Positions 26,532 to 34,517 of a DNA stretch of 64,000 nucleotides are shown in pieces (the first letter of the stretch is position 1; the number at the start of each line of letters is the position of its first letter). The position numbers and the translations under genes are program-made. A model generated the notes under the pieces. The model did not search any database. It had not been told where the DNA came from and was given only the letters and a program-made list of their open reading frames with translations. This DNA is from Parvicella tangerina (GTDB lineage: Bacteria; Bacteroidota; Bacteroidia; Flavobacteriales_D; Parvicellaceae), in NCBI RefSeq assembly GCF_907165195.1, contig NZ_OU015584.1, positions 3,606,978-3,670,977 on the forward strand. Direction: 5' to 3'.

Positions 26532-26903
26532 CTAATCACTATTTGATAAAAATGATTTACCTCCTTCACTTTTTGGTTTGTATCGTTGTGTTGATCTAAC
26601 AAACTTCTTAGGATTCAAAGTCTCCATTGCCTTTTCAAAATCTTGTTTTATGAATGATCTGAAAAGTTCACCCCATTTATCGGGGTATTGCTCTTTTAAC
26701 TGATTAATCAGGGGCTTGTAAAATGAAACCAAAAATTGTGTCGCATTTACTAATCGTTTCTTGCCTTGCGCGAACACAATAACGCCATTCTTCTTGCACC
26801 ATTTTAGTACTGATCGAATATCATTATATCCAAGTTTTCGCATAATATGTTCAATACTAAAATCTTGCTGTCCATTTATTGATATGTCTAATGCTTCATT
26901 CAT
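26532..26903 (-). CDS. Small helix-turn-helix protein, possible excisionase
   Basis: A 123-residue basic protein. The segment FSIEHIMRKLGYNDIRSVLKWCKKNGV reads as a MerR/excisionase-type winged helix (about residues 16-45). The remainder is helical with a basic, flexible tail. Placed two bases before the integrase and overlapping the upstream gene by four bases (ATGA), it is a good candidate for a recombination directionality factor or integrase regulator. This is inferred from position and fold. Confidence 0.55.
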   Translation of the reverse strand: MNEALDISINGQQDFSIEHIMRKLGYNDIRSVLKWCKKNGVIVFAQGKKRLVNATQFLVSFYKPLINQLKEQYPDKWGELFRSFIKQDFEKAMETLNPKKFVRSTQRYKPKSEGGKSFLSNSD

Positions 26904-27550
26904 TTGATATTATTCTTTATCACCATAAAGACAGGCTTTTCATTGGTTGTAATATAGCCGTTCTGATCAGTTGTAAATCTCGAATATCCCGTTGAATCCC
27001 CAACATTTCCGCCTGCCGTCTTCAGATAGCCATTTCCTTCTTCAATGATCAATTCTCCGTGAGCCGCGAAATGACCATCGGTATCATATCCTTTACCTGA
27101 CTCTCTCGTGTAAACTATGAGATCTCCTTTTTTAGGTGTGTACTCATTGATCCTATAGCCAACTAAAGGGGCATTGGGATTATTCCTGTTTCGTTTTGCC
27201 TCTTGGAAGTAACCACTATGGGCTGCGCTATAGGGAAATTGACTGTTCGCACCAGCGGAAAAGAACAGGTAGGATATAAAAGCACTTGACCAAGGATAAG
27301 TAGCCTGTACGGATGGGTTTTGCATATCTGATTTAGAGAACATTTTTCCAACTGCCTTCCAATAGGCAATGAGCCAATCTGAAACAAACGGAGATAATTC
27401 GGTATAACCCTTCCATTTTTCCACCTCTTTCTTGGCTAACGATACTAACCGATCTTTAAACCCATTTTTCTGCTTTCTTACAAAATACCAAGCTATGCTA
27501 CTACTTAGCAAGAGCAGACACATAATCAATATGTAATGCCTTGTTTTCAA
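26900..27550 (-). CDS. Membrane-anchored DUF2272 cell-wall enzyme
   Basis: A 216-residue protein with one N-terminal membrane helix (about 5-24). Its domain matches the DUF2272 pattern: PWSSAFISYLFFSAG, FPYSAAHSGY, KKGDLIVYTR, HGELII and AGGNVGDS. DUF2272 proteins are CHAP/NlpC-like predicted peptidoglycan enzymes. In this element it would be a virion-associated or lysis enzyme. It overlaps the downstream accessory gene by four bases, joining it to the integrase operon. Confidence 0.68.
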   Translation of the reverse strand: MKTRHYILIMCLLLLSSSIAWYFVRKQKNGFKDRLVSLAKKEVEKWKGYTELSPFVSDWLIAYWKAVGKMFSKSDMQNPSVQATYPWSSAFISYLFFSAGANSQFPYSAAHSGYFQEAKRNRNNPNAPLVGYRINEYTPKKGDLIVYTRESGKGYDTDGHFAAHGELIIEEGNGYLKTAGGNVGDSTGYSRFTTDQNGYITTNEKPVFMVIKNNIK

Positions 27551-27736
27551 GAATTTATCTTAGATTTGAATGGGTAAGGTGGGCAGAGTGAATCAACTCA
27601 TTTGCTAGTCATTTCAGTGAGGCTGACCACTCTGTTTCCCCTTACTTGTTTTTGATCAACAAGTTTTCCCATTTTAATATTACTCGATCTTCTTACTTTC
27701 GGTTGAGCCAATTATTAAACGCTTGGCTCTTTTGAT

Positions 27737-28021
27737 TTATTGGCTGCTCTCAATGAGGTAGTCCAACTTCTTCTCAATACTCTCCAGTCGCTTCTCTATG
27801 TGATTGAATTTCTCTTGTAATACAAGTTGACCTCCTGAGAGTTCATCTAGTTCATCTTCATTCGACTCAACCCTTTCAGTAATGACTTCAATCTTCTCGT
27901 TAGTGTAACTCATCGATGAAGTCGTGTTGTAATAAAACGGGATCAACATAAATGTTGCCGTAATGATTACCCAAACTAGGTTTTCAGTTATCTTTTTCGA
28001 TATGTCTGATTTAGCTTTCAT
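27737..28021 (-). CDS. Small coiled-coil membrane protein
   Basis: A 94-residue protein starting MKAKSDISKK at the ATG 28021; an upstream in-frame extension overlaps the previous gene and is discarded. One membrane helix (about 14-32) is followed by a heptad-rich coiled coil (about 45-92: EKIEVITERVESNEDELDEL-type pattern). It lies at the end of the structural operon, and its topology suits a virion spike, anchor or spanin-like protein. No family is recognised. Confidence 0.6.
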   Translation of the reverse strand: MKAKSDISKKITENLVWVIITATFMLIPFYYNTTSSMSYTNEKIEVITERVESNEDELDELSGGQLVLQEKFNHIEKRLESIEKKLDYLIESSQ

Positions 28022-28028
28022 TCTTGTT

Positions 28029-28463
28029 TTATCCTTCTTGAGCCTGAGATAAAATGTCTGCAAGCAATTTGCATTCTTTCATCTGACCCTTTATATATAA
28101 TGCAATTGCTGTGGATGGTTGCAAAACCTCATTTTCTTGCTTTAAATGAATCAATAAAAACATCTGGGTCGTAGTTCCCAATTGGTACTGTGTTACCCCA
28201 TAATTAAAAATGTCTTTTACAATTTTACGAACCGTCATATTAATTAGTCCACTCATAGCTCCAACTCCTGAAGCTTTTGCCATTTCTTTAATATCAATTC
28301 TTCTTAGAAACGTGGCTTTATCAAAAACCGACAGCACCGGTTTTGCCTTCTGATTTTCTAAATCGATTCTTATCCCTACGCTTTCGGTAGGTAAACTCTC
28401 CTGCTCTGCAATGCCTCGCATTAGATCTGAACAGGCTTCTACAATCATTTTTTCTGCCTTCAT
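28029..28463 (-). CDS. Unknown protein, paralogue of the upstream gene
   Basis: A 144-residue protein with no membrane segment. Its pattern (VGIRID..., an FLLIHL strand, then IKGQMKECKLLADILS at the C-terminus) parallels the neighbour at 28475-28915 (VCIRIR..., VAVLFY, VNGKLKQCMYVSDLLAIL). The two therefore look like ancient duplicates. The ATG at 28463 is preferred to a TTG nine bases upstream. Function unknown; a virion component is possible from context. Confidence 0.6.
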   Translation of the reverse strand: MKAEKMIVEACSDLMRGIAEQESLPTESVGIRIDLENQKAKPVLSVFDKATFLRRIDIKEMAKASGVGAMSGLINMTVRKIVKDIFNYGVTQYQLGTTTQMFLLIHLKQENEVLQPSTAIALYIKGQMKECKLLADILSQAQEG

Positions 28464-28474
28464 AACGCTCAATT

Positions 28475-28915
28475 TTAGTTTAACAATTCATCACCTGTTC
28501 CTAGTATGGCTAGTAAATCTGAAACGTACATACACTGTTTTAACTTTCCGTTTACTGCCCCAACTACGACTGGTCGCTTTGATTTGGAAGATTCATAAAA
28601 GAGTACTGCTACATCCTCCTTTGATCCTACCTTGAACTTCTGCTTGGTCATTTGATAGAATGCTTTGATACAACCGTAAAATTCTTCTATTCCAAACCTC
28701 AAGGCGGTCAGCTTCTGACTACTCAGTTCTAAATAATCAAGTCGCACAATGGACTTGAAAGTAAATAGTCCCAATTCCATTGCCTTCTGCTCTCCGACAA
28801 ATCTGATCCTGATGCAAACATTTTTCTTGGGTTTACCTTTTCGCTTACCAATTTGCTCCAGCACCTCAGAAAATGCCGTATCAACTCTACTTAATATGTA
28901 GTTTGAATCTTCCAT
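28475..28915 (-). CDS. Unknown protein, paralogue of the downstream gene
   Basis: A 146-residue soluble protein, basic near residue 25-30 (GKRKGKPKK). Three conserved regions are shared with 28029-28463 (see that entry). The pair sits between the LEA-type protein and the coiled-coil membrane protein in one leftward operon. No known family recognised. Confidence 0.6.
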   Translation of the reverse strand: MEDSNYILSRVDTAFSEVLEQIGKRKGKPKKNVCIRIRFVGEQKAMELGLFTFKSIVRLDYLELSSQKLTALRFGIEEFYGCIKAFYQMTKQKFKVGSKEDVAVLFYESSKSKRPVVVGAVNGKLKQCMYVSDLLAILGTGDELLN

Positions 28916-28919
28916 CTTT

Positions 28920-29396
28920 TTATAATAAATCTCCTATCGTGAAATAGGATCGAATAGGTATTGGGAATACGGGTAGTACTCCAATTTTAGCAGACAACTT
29001 ACCTGAAACCGTAACTTGCAGATCATTCAGCAGCATCATATCTACACCATTAAAGGCAGGAATCTTCTCTTTTATGTCATCAAATTTGATTTGTAAGTCA
29101 ACTAGCAATGTAGAAGTTCCTCTTTTCATAACTCGAAAACTCTGCTCTGCACTTGCTTTAGATACAAGATGTCCCGCAATAAAAATTTCATAAAACTGCT
29201 TGCTGACCTTAACATTAAATTGGGTTGGATTCTCTACCGAAAACACTACTTTAAAGTTGATCGCTGTTGCGCTAATTGTATGGACTTGAATAGAGATCGG
29301 TTGATAGTCTATTTGATTGGAAAACCAAAGTCCAAATAGCCCTAGACTAAATCCTGTTCCTGCGACTGCTGTTCCTATTTTTACTCCCGTTTTCAT
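28920..29396 (-). CDS. LEA14/WHy-type membrane-anchored protein
   Basis: A 158-residue protein with an N-terminal hydrophobic segment (about 7-26) and a beta-sandwich matching the LEA type 2 (WHy) pattern: INFKVVFSVENPTQFNVKVSKQ-type strands, then FYEIFIAGHLVSKA and GTSTLLVDLQI. These domains have an immunoglobulin-like fold. In a virus-like element it may be a surface or membrane-associated virion protein. It overlaps the muramidase-like gene by four bases. Confidence 0.6.
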   Translation of the reverse strand: MKTGVKIGTAVAGTGFSLGLFGLWFSNQIDYQPISIQVHTISATAINFKVVFSVENPTQFNVKVSKQFYEIFIAGHLVSKASAEQSFRVMKRGTSTLLVDLQIKFDDIKEKIPAFNGVDMMLLNDLQVTVSGKLSAKIGVLPVFPIPIRSYFTIGDLL

Positions 29397-30022
29397 GAAG
29401 CCTTTCTTTTTAATTGATTCAGTTGGATGATCACTTCTTTCGGCAATCGATTTTGAAGCCTTAATTCAGGGTAAGTTCTCTCCGTCTTTCTAACTTGATC
29501 ATTCATCCTAATCTCCCCCAGTAATCTTAAAAAGCTTTTGCGTTTATTTTTGTTCGCCATTCTCATGTAGCACCATTTCATTCTCGCTCGAAGCACTTTG
29601 TAAAGCGCTACATCATTTAGGCTATTTAAAACATCTATTCCCCTAGGGGTAAATACTTCGTAGTGGTTTAGCTGTGATTTCAATTTACCCGCTACTCGCT
29701 CCAAATTCAGTCGCATTCCCGTTGTGCCTATGCTCATTAAGCCTAAGTAGATTAAAGCTGCCACATCTTTATGATCAATGTTGATCAGTCCCATACCTAA
29801 CCATAGTCTTTGATAAAGCAATCCGAATGCTTCATTTTGGGTCAGTTCTCTCATTTCCTCTGCGTTGGGAGTCCTCCCCAAATATTCAGCTAACATAGGT
29901 GCAGTTATACCCCATTTTGTTCCTACAAACTGTCCTGAAACAAATGATTCTTCGCTGCTTAAATTCAAGGCATAACCTCCCTGAAGTCCGATCTTTTTTG
30001 CTATTTGCTTAAACCTTTTCAT
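29393..30022 (-). CDS. GH108-type muramidase-like protein lacking the usual Glu
   Basis: A 209-residue protein. The segment GGYALNLSSE, then GTKWGITAPMLAEYLGRTP and MRELTQNEAF...YQRLW, follows the N-acetylmuramidase (GH108) pattern, normally EGGY near the start with the Glu as catalyst. Here the residue before GGY is Gln (LQGGY), so the enzyme may be inactive or use another acid. The C-terminal half is basic and does not match the standard peptidoglycan-binding module. In phages such proteins open the cell wall at entry or exit. Confidence 0.6.
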   Translation of the reverse strand: MKRFKQIAKKIGLQGGYALNLSSEESFVSGQFVGTKWGITAPMLAEYLGRTPNAEEMRELTQNEAFGLLYQRLWLGMGLINIDHKDVAALIYLGLMSIGTTGMRLNLERVAGKLKSQLNHYEVFTPRGIDVLNSLNDVALYKVLRARMKWCYMRMANKNKRKSFLRLLGEIRMNDQVRKTERTYPELRLQNRLPKEVIIQLNQLKRKAS

Positions 30023-30040
30023 ATGCTTTCCTTTTTTTGA

Positions 30041-30562
30041 TTAATAATCTTTGAATATCACGGCATCAGACCGCACCCATCCATAGCTATCACTTACTCC
30101 TAATCCTGCATCAATTTTTACTTTGAACCATGTATAGGCATACCCACTTTCATCCCCCTTTTTATAGTCAACTACTTTCCCTATTCGTTTTCCTGAAGCG
30201 GCTTTGGTAATCTTGTTACTCCAAAAATCCCAACCGCCATTATCTACTAGAGCAGAAGATCTTACCCATGCATAACCTAACCCTCCAAGTAAACTTGGTT
30301 TTGGGTAAAGTGTCTTCCCTATTAATTCCATTGATGGGTAATCGAGTTCTCCTTCTACATTGAACTGATAACCTCCATTTTCTGGTCTGCCATCTTCCGT
30401 TTCTCCATATACTCGTTGTGCTTCAAGCTTTTTTCTTCGCTCCTGCTCTTCCTTTTCCTTCTGTTTGGGTAAAAAGACAAACTGATAAATCAGCAATGCA
30501 GTAAGTCCCAAGCCTGCAAAAACGCCTGCTCCAATAATGATATGTTTCGTTGTTGTGTTCAT
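30041..30562 (-). CDS. Single-span membrane protein with SH3-like repeats
   Basis: A 173-residue protein: an N-terminal membrane helix (about 8-30), a charged stretch (KQKEKEEQERRKK), then two related segments each ending in a WVRS motif (AWVRSSAL and GWVRSDAV), typical of SH3b-like cell-wall binding strands. It may bind peptidoglycan or the cell surface, next to the muramidase-like gene. Family membership is inferred from these short motifs. Confidence 0.5.
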   Translation of the reverse strand: MNTTTKHIIIGAGVFAGLGLTALLIYQFVFLPKQKEKEEQERRKKLEAQRVYGETEDGRPENGGYQFNVEGELDYPSMELIGKTLYPKPSLLGGLGYAWVRSSALVDNGGWDFWSNKITKAASGKRIGKVVDYKKGDESGYAYTWFKVKIDAGLGVSDSYGWVRSDAVIFKDY

Positions 30563-30567
30563 TTTTT

Positions 30568-31053
30568 CTATGTTCTTGGCAGATTTGCGACCTTTCCCAT
30601 TAGCAGTTGCGTTTGTACTTTATCTCCTTTTAATGCATCCTGTAGGACGGTGTATAGATCGGTGTCATATTCTTGCTCGAAATAGTATGCGATCTTCGAT
30701 AAATCGTCATAGTGTCCCAAGCCGTCAAAGGCGTTTACTATAGCACTTTCATTATCGGATGAATACCAGCTTCCATAGTTATCCCAAACCTTCTTTGCGC
30801 GATCAATCGCTACTAGTCGAGAAATGGTTGCTCTTCCCGATGTTAAGTGTCTATTAGGGTCAAAGGCTGAACTAGCTTGTAAACTTTCAATTCCTCCAAC
30901 TGCGCCTGACTTATAGGGATCGCCATAAGCATCATCCAGTCGCTCTCTGACTTTTCTCTTGCGAACGCCTGGCACAATCAAAGCTGCTCCTAGTCCAATG
31001 ATTGCAACGCTACTGAAACCTATGACTAAATGTATTTTCGCTTCCCTAGTCAT
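30568..31053 (-). CDS. Membrane-anchored annexin-like repeat protein
   Basis: A 161-residue protein with an N-terminal membrane helix (about 6-27). The C-terminal 75 residues resemble one annexin-type repeat: AKKVWDNYG, then a helix ending IVNAFDGL, then IAYYFEQEYDTDLYTVLQDAL. The calcium-loop consensus is not complete. It follows the 31053-31505 gene with a one-base overlap. Membrane binding on the viral or host membrane would fit, but this is inference. Confidence 0.5.
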   Translation of the reverse strand: MTREAKIHLVIGFSSVAIIGLGAALIVPGVRKRKVRERLDDAYGDPYKSGAVGGIESLQASSAFDPNRHLTSGRATISRLVAIDRAKKVWDNYGSWYSSDNESAIVNAFDGLGHYDDLSKIAYYFEQEYDTDLYTVLQDALKGDKVQTQLLMGKVANLPRT

Positions 31054-31505
31054 TATCCTATCATTTTTTGAGGCATTCCTCCTTTCAACATTCCTCCAGT
31101 TCTAGCCGCAATGGCTAATTGAGCAGCATCATTCAACGTCTTTCCTTTTTTGATCTGAGCGATGATGTAATATGCTCCAATGCCCATCACCAAAATTGTA
31201 GTTCCGATGATAATTGCTCTTGTCCATTCCAGTCCCGATACAAACCAGTCTGTTACGTCATGAGTAACATCTGAAAGTTCTCCCGTCCAGTTGGTAGTTA
31301 GTTCCACTCCTTGAGAACTCATGTACTCTCTTAGTGAATGTGTGTCTGCAACTGACCCTGTTCCTGCTCGTTGATTCCAAAACTTTACGAAGTAAGCATT
31401 GGTTTCTGTCTTGCTAAACCATCTTTTCAATTGCTTGTGCCATGCAATCCATTCTTCTGAACTACTGGTTGAATTGGGGATATATCTACTTGGGTCGCTT
31501 TTCAT
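31053..31505 (-). CDS. Small membrane protein of the virion-like operon
   Basis: A 150-residue protein. The N-terminal soluble part (about 15-75) is helical with tryptophans in WIAWHKQLKRWF. A membrane helix spans about 93-116 (IIIGTTILVMGIGAYYII), and the tail is Gly- and Met-rich. No known family. It overlaps the annexin-like gene by one base and follows the metallopeptidase-like gene by 11 bases. Confidence 0.5.
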   Translation of the reverse strand: MKSDPSRYIPNSTSSSEEWIAWHKQLKRWFSKTETNAYFVKFWNQRAGTGSVADTHSLREYMSSQGVELTTNWTGELSDVTHDVTDWFVSGLEWTRAIIIGTTILVMGIGAYYIIAQIKKGKTLNDAAQLAIAARTGGMLKGGMPQKMIG

Positions 31506-31516
31506 CTCTTCTTCTT

Positions 31517-32299
31517 TTATCGCGTGCTACATCTTGTTTTTTCGTGCTGCTTAAATCGCTCTACAAACTGATTGACTGCTCTCCATCTCCTTTTGTTCAA
31601 GGCGGTTATCTTCCCTCCAAAAACAACCTTAAAACAGCGCAGGACTTCAACCGAATCAAACCCTAAATTCAGGGCTATATTTGTAGCGATTAGATCTGCA
31701 CTCAGTTCATTATTAGCCTTTCTGCCGTACTCTGAGTTTTTATAGCGGTGTGCATATTCATGTAGCAGTACCACCATTAGCATTGGGATAGAATAATTAA
31801 TGAGCTTACTTTTTGAAGCTTGTATTATTCCTGTTTGCTTTCCGATTCTAGCAGGGGTCGAAACCTCTTCCTCCTGCTCCATGATCTTATCCTGTAGCAA
31901 AATGGTAAACTCCTCACTTTGATAAATCGTTCCTTTCTCTCCTGCGTTTAGAGATTTAAGGTTCAATGCAAACCACTTGGCAAACTTGATAAATCGTTTA
32001 TCGCGTGCTGATAGTTCGACAGGACACTTGGTATCTCTTTTGATCTGAATCCCTTCGATTACATAATGTGCATCGCCAAGTGGCAAATCCTTACAGACTA
32101 TCTCAACCCTTAACCGATCTGATACAATAGGCAGCTTAAATCTTAATCGATTCAACCCTTTCAATGACACTTTGCGGTAGATAAACTGCGCTCCACTTAT
32201 CGGATTGAAAATGGATACAATCAATCTGACTGGTCTGAGTGCCTTGATGGTCAACAGCAGATTAAAAGGTTTTTGATATGGCAATAAATCAAATCGCAT
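31517..32299 (-). CDS. Metallopeptidase-like protein with HEYAH motif
   Basis: A 260-residue protein. The C-terminal half has a zinc-peptidase motif HEYAH (180-184) preceded by a hydrophobic helix, with NELSAD (from about 197) supplying a possible third ligand in the ExxxD style. The first 95 residues are beta-rich and unrelated to proteases I know. No signal peptide. In the element it may process virion proteins, such as a capsid maturation enzyme, or act on host proteins. It overlaps the upstream gene by one base. Confidence 0.5.
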   Translation of the reverse strand: MRFDLLPYQKPFNLLLTIKALRPVRLIVSIFNPISGAQFIYRKVSLKGLNRLRFKLPIVSDRLRVEIVCKDLPLGDAHYVIEGIQIKRDTKCPVELSARDKRFIKFAKWFALNLKSLNAGEKGTIYQSEEFTILLQDKIMEQEEEVSTPARIGKQTGIIQASKSKLINYSIPMLMVVLLHEYAHRYKNSEYGRKANNELSADLIATNIALNLGFDSVEVLRCFKVVFGGKITALNKRRWRAVNQFVERFKQHEKTRCSTR

Positions 32300-32727
32300 C
32301 AGCTTACTTTTTTAGTTATCCTACCGAGTAAAAAGCACCCAACTCCCAAACCTAGCATTAGAGCAGTTAACCACATCCAATTTTGCTTGAAAGCATCTGC
32401 AAATCCTACCTCGCATACATGAGGCTCTTCGGTCTCTACTTTTTTATCGGCTACTACCTCAAATTCTTCTAAAAACCCTTGATCATAAACCTTGTCTTCT
32501 TCACTTGTCTTGACAACGGCTACTTCTTTAGTTATTGGCTTTTCCTCGATGGGTTCAACCTTATCTAATTGCGTTGTTACTTCTACCTGCTCCACCTGCT
32601 TTTCATCAGGGCGAATTACTTTTATCTCTGGAGAATCTATGCGAGGATCGTCAACCAGTTGGTCTGAAATCTTCACTTGTGGCTCTCTTGTTTTGAAAAG
32701 GGTCGATAATTTATTTTCTGTTTTCAT
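32299..32727 (-). CDS. Acidic tail-anchored membrane protein
   Basis: A 142-residue protein with a long Glu/Lys/Val-rich, low-complexity stretch (about 20-105). One C-terminal membrane helix (about 117-137: LTALMLGLGVGCFLLG) is followed by a basic tip. The form recalls virion membrane proteins that bridge membrane and capsid. No family recognised. It overlaps the two-span protein upstream by 17 bases. Confidence 0.5.
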   Translation of the reverse strand: MKTENKLSTLFKTREPQVKISDQLVDDPRIDSPEIKVIRPDEKQVEQVEVTTQLDKVEPIEEKPITKEVAVVKTSEEDKVYDQGFLEEFEVVADKKVETEEPHVCEVGFADAFKQNWMWLTALMLGLGVGCFLLGRITKKVS

Positions 32728-32920
32728 ACTTTCTCTTTTTTAATTGATAGCCTATTGCGCCAAACAAACAGGCGAAAAAAAACGTGATGGACACTCCTTT
32801 AAATCCGAATACAATGGTCACTGTAGTTCCCACTAATGAGCCTACCCCAAACCATTTAGCATAAGCCTTAGCACAGTTCTGGTATTGCTCTTTTTCTGAT
32901 ATGTCCTGTTTTCGATTCAT
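32711..32920 (-). CDS. Small two-span membrane protein
   Basis: A 69-residue protein with two adjacent hydrophobic segments (about 22-40 and 43-60) and a basic C-terminus (KKRKYENRK). It shares its first base with the stop codon of the upstream gene and overlaps the next by 17 bases, showing tight coupling. It could be a virion membrane protein or holin-like; there is no proof of either. Confidence 0.5.
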   Translation of the reverse strand: MNRKQDISEKEQYQNCAKAYAKWFGVGSLVGTTVTIVFGFKGVSITFFFACLFGAIGYQLKKRKYENRK

Positions 32921-33501
32921 TAGTTTAACTCCTTAACCGATGGCGTACCGCCAAATTTTGCAATCTCAGACTGTTTGTTTTTGTTGGCATAAATGATGGC
33001 TATTGTAATTCCTATCAGAATCAGCACACCAACTGTTATCCCAATAGCAAGATTGGTTCTTCGTCTTCGCTCTTCTTCCTCTCGTTGTCTTTGCCGTTCT
33101 GCTTCCATCTGTATTCGAGTGGCTTCATCCATTGTTCCTCCTGTGCTCAAACTTTGGTTTCTGCCAATCCCTGAAAGGATACCACCAATTGCCTGCATGG
33201 CTGCTCCTGCGATAGTCATTCCTTGACCATTTGCATTGAGGTATTCGCTGGAATCCTCCATCAACATTCCCGTTACTGCTGCTCTTAATTCTGAGCTTAA
33301 AGCGAGGTGTTTAATGAGGGATGAATACAGTACAGCTTTTGGAGCGACAATGCTTGCCTTTATCTTTAGGCTTGTTAGTAAATCAACAATTTCTTCTGAC
33401 CTGCTTTGAACCAATTCTCTGAGCTTTGCCCTAACGATTAGGTGGTTCGTCTTGACCTTGCCTTCTTTCTCGTTTCTTATGATGATTTCTGATAGTTTCA
33501 T
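32920..33501 (-). CDS. Membrane protein with C-terminal single span
   Basis: A 193-residue protein. The first 100 residues are helical and basic. A Gly-rich middle (ANGQGMTIAGAAMQAIGG) is followed by a very charged stretch (RQRQREEEERRRR), then a membrane helix (about 150-170: IGITVGVLILIGITIAII). It overlaps the coiled-coil gene upstream by four bases. No known family. It fits the run of virion-membrane-like proteins. Confidence 0.5.
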   Translation of the reverse strand: MKLSEIIIRNEKEGKVKTNHLIVRAKLRELVQSRSEEIVDLLTSLKIKASIVAPKAVLYSSLIKHLALSSELRAAVTGMLMEDSSEYLNANGQGMTIAGAAMQAIGGILSGIGRNQSLSTGGTMDEATRIQMEAERQRQREEEERRRRTNLAIGITVGVLILIGITIAIIYANKNKQSEIAKFGGTPSVKELN

Positions 33502-34181
33502 GATGCTGCCACTTTTAATTGATTGGCTCTGAATTTCTTAATCGCCACTATGATTCCAATGATTAACAATAGACCGACTCCTGCGATAATGAACCACTGG
33601 GTTTGACTTGCTTTCTTGTCGGCTTCTTCCTTTTCTTGTTGCTGCTGTTCAGCTTGTTTTTGCTGCGCCTGTTGTTGTTGCTTTTGAAATTCTAACTCTT
33701 GCTGCTGCTTAGCGACTTCAATTTCTCCTAGTTGTTTGGCAGCTTCAGGGTCAAGCCCTTTTTCAATTCCTTTTCCTTCTGCCTCAACTAATGCTTTGAT
33801 CTGGTTTTTAAGATCGCTTATTCTTGATGGCAATCGCTTTTGTTCTGCTTTGGCTGAATCTATTTTGCCTTCATATACATCAATCTTCTTTTCCAAGTCG
33901 TAAATCACCTGTCCTACATCTTTTCCCCCATTTTCTTTTGACCACTTCTTCTTTTTTCGATTGCTCAGTCCTGCTAAATAGTTAATGTCTGACTGCATTC
34001 TTGAAATAGCATCTTGATAGTTCTTTAGCACAGCAGGCAACTCAACCAATCTGTTCTCCAGCTTTTCAAGGCTCTTTCTAAGATCATCCAGCGTGCTTGC
34101 GCCATTGGCTGAATAATACGCTTCAGTAATCGGACTTACTCGACCAAAATTCCATCCTGATATTTTTGTATCTACATTCAT
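33498..34181 (-). CDS. Coiled-coil protein with C-terminal membrane anchor
   Basis: A 227-residue protein. About residues 25-190 form a long helical coiled coil, Gln-rich toward the end (EFQKQQQQAQQKQAEQQQQ). One membrane helix follows (about 197-218: FIIAGVGLLLIIGIIVAI) with a basic tip. The form suggests a spacer or scaffold between membrane and shell. It is the first gene after the terminator-bounded capsid unit. Confidence 0.55.
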   Translation of the reverse strand: MNVDTKISGWNFGRVSPITEAYYSANGASTLDDLRKSLEKLENRLVELPAVLKNYQDAISRMQSDINYLAGLSNRKKKKWSKENGGKDVGQVIYDLEKKIDVYEGKIDSAKAEQKRLPSRISDLKNQIKALVEAEGKGIEKGLDPEAAKQLGEIEVAKQQQELEFQKQQQQAQQKQAEQQQQEKEEADKKASQTQWFIIAGVGLLLIIGIIVAIKKFRANQLKVAAS

Positions 34182-34283
34182 TTTTTGCTGTTCTTTTACC
34201 CTAGTTTTTAGACAGTTCTTTTCCTGCTCTCCTTTTTCAAGAGAGTTGGGTATGATTTAAAATGTAAGGTTGGTTGTAAGAAA

Positions 34284-34309
34284 AGGGAGGTTAATTCACC
34301 CCTCCCTTA
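34284..34309 (-). terminator. Terminator overlapping a small gene's stop codon
   Basis: AAGGGAGG and CCTCCCTT form an eight-base-pair stem with a ten-base loop that contains the stop codon of the small gene at 34291-34464. On the minus strand it is followed by a T-rich tract. Confidence 0.8.
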
Positions 34310-34464
34310 ATCTTGTTTATCATTGCTTCCATGTTGTCAAGCTCTCTAAAAAGAAGCGTCTTGACCTCTTGGATTCGCTCTATATCAAACTGCTTGATGG
34401 CTTCAGCAAGCTTGGCTTGATACAGTTGTATATCGATGGCAATGTCTATAATAATTACTGCCAA
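34291..34464 (-). CDS. Small helical protein downstream of the candidate capsid gene
   Basis: A 57-residue frame that is too short for most gene lists. It reads as a single amphipathic helix (IAIDIQLYQAKLAEAIKQF, then EVKTLLFRELDNMEAM, ending IKGGVN). The only plausible start is TTG at 34464, as no ATG is in frame upstream. A terminator covers its stop codon. It lies between the capsid-like unit and the membrane-protein block. Function unknown; a minor capsid or scaffold peptide would fit. Confidence 0.5.
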   Translation of the reverse strand: MAVIIIDIAIDIQLYQAKLAEAIKQFDIERIQEVKTLLFRELDNMEAMINKIKGGVN

Positions 34465-34474
34465 AAAACATTAA

Positions 34475-34499
34475 GTAAAGCCCCCAAATCGGGGGCTAC
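34475..34499 (-). terminator. Terminator after the candidate capsid gene
   Basis: AGCCCCC and GGGGGCT pair around a short AAATC-type loop, and on the minus strand a T-rich tract follows. It sets the 34518-35442 gene pair off from the next genes, allowing separate dosage. Confidence 0.7.
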
Positions 34500-34517
34500 T
34501 CTTAGTTTTTTTCTCAG

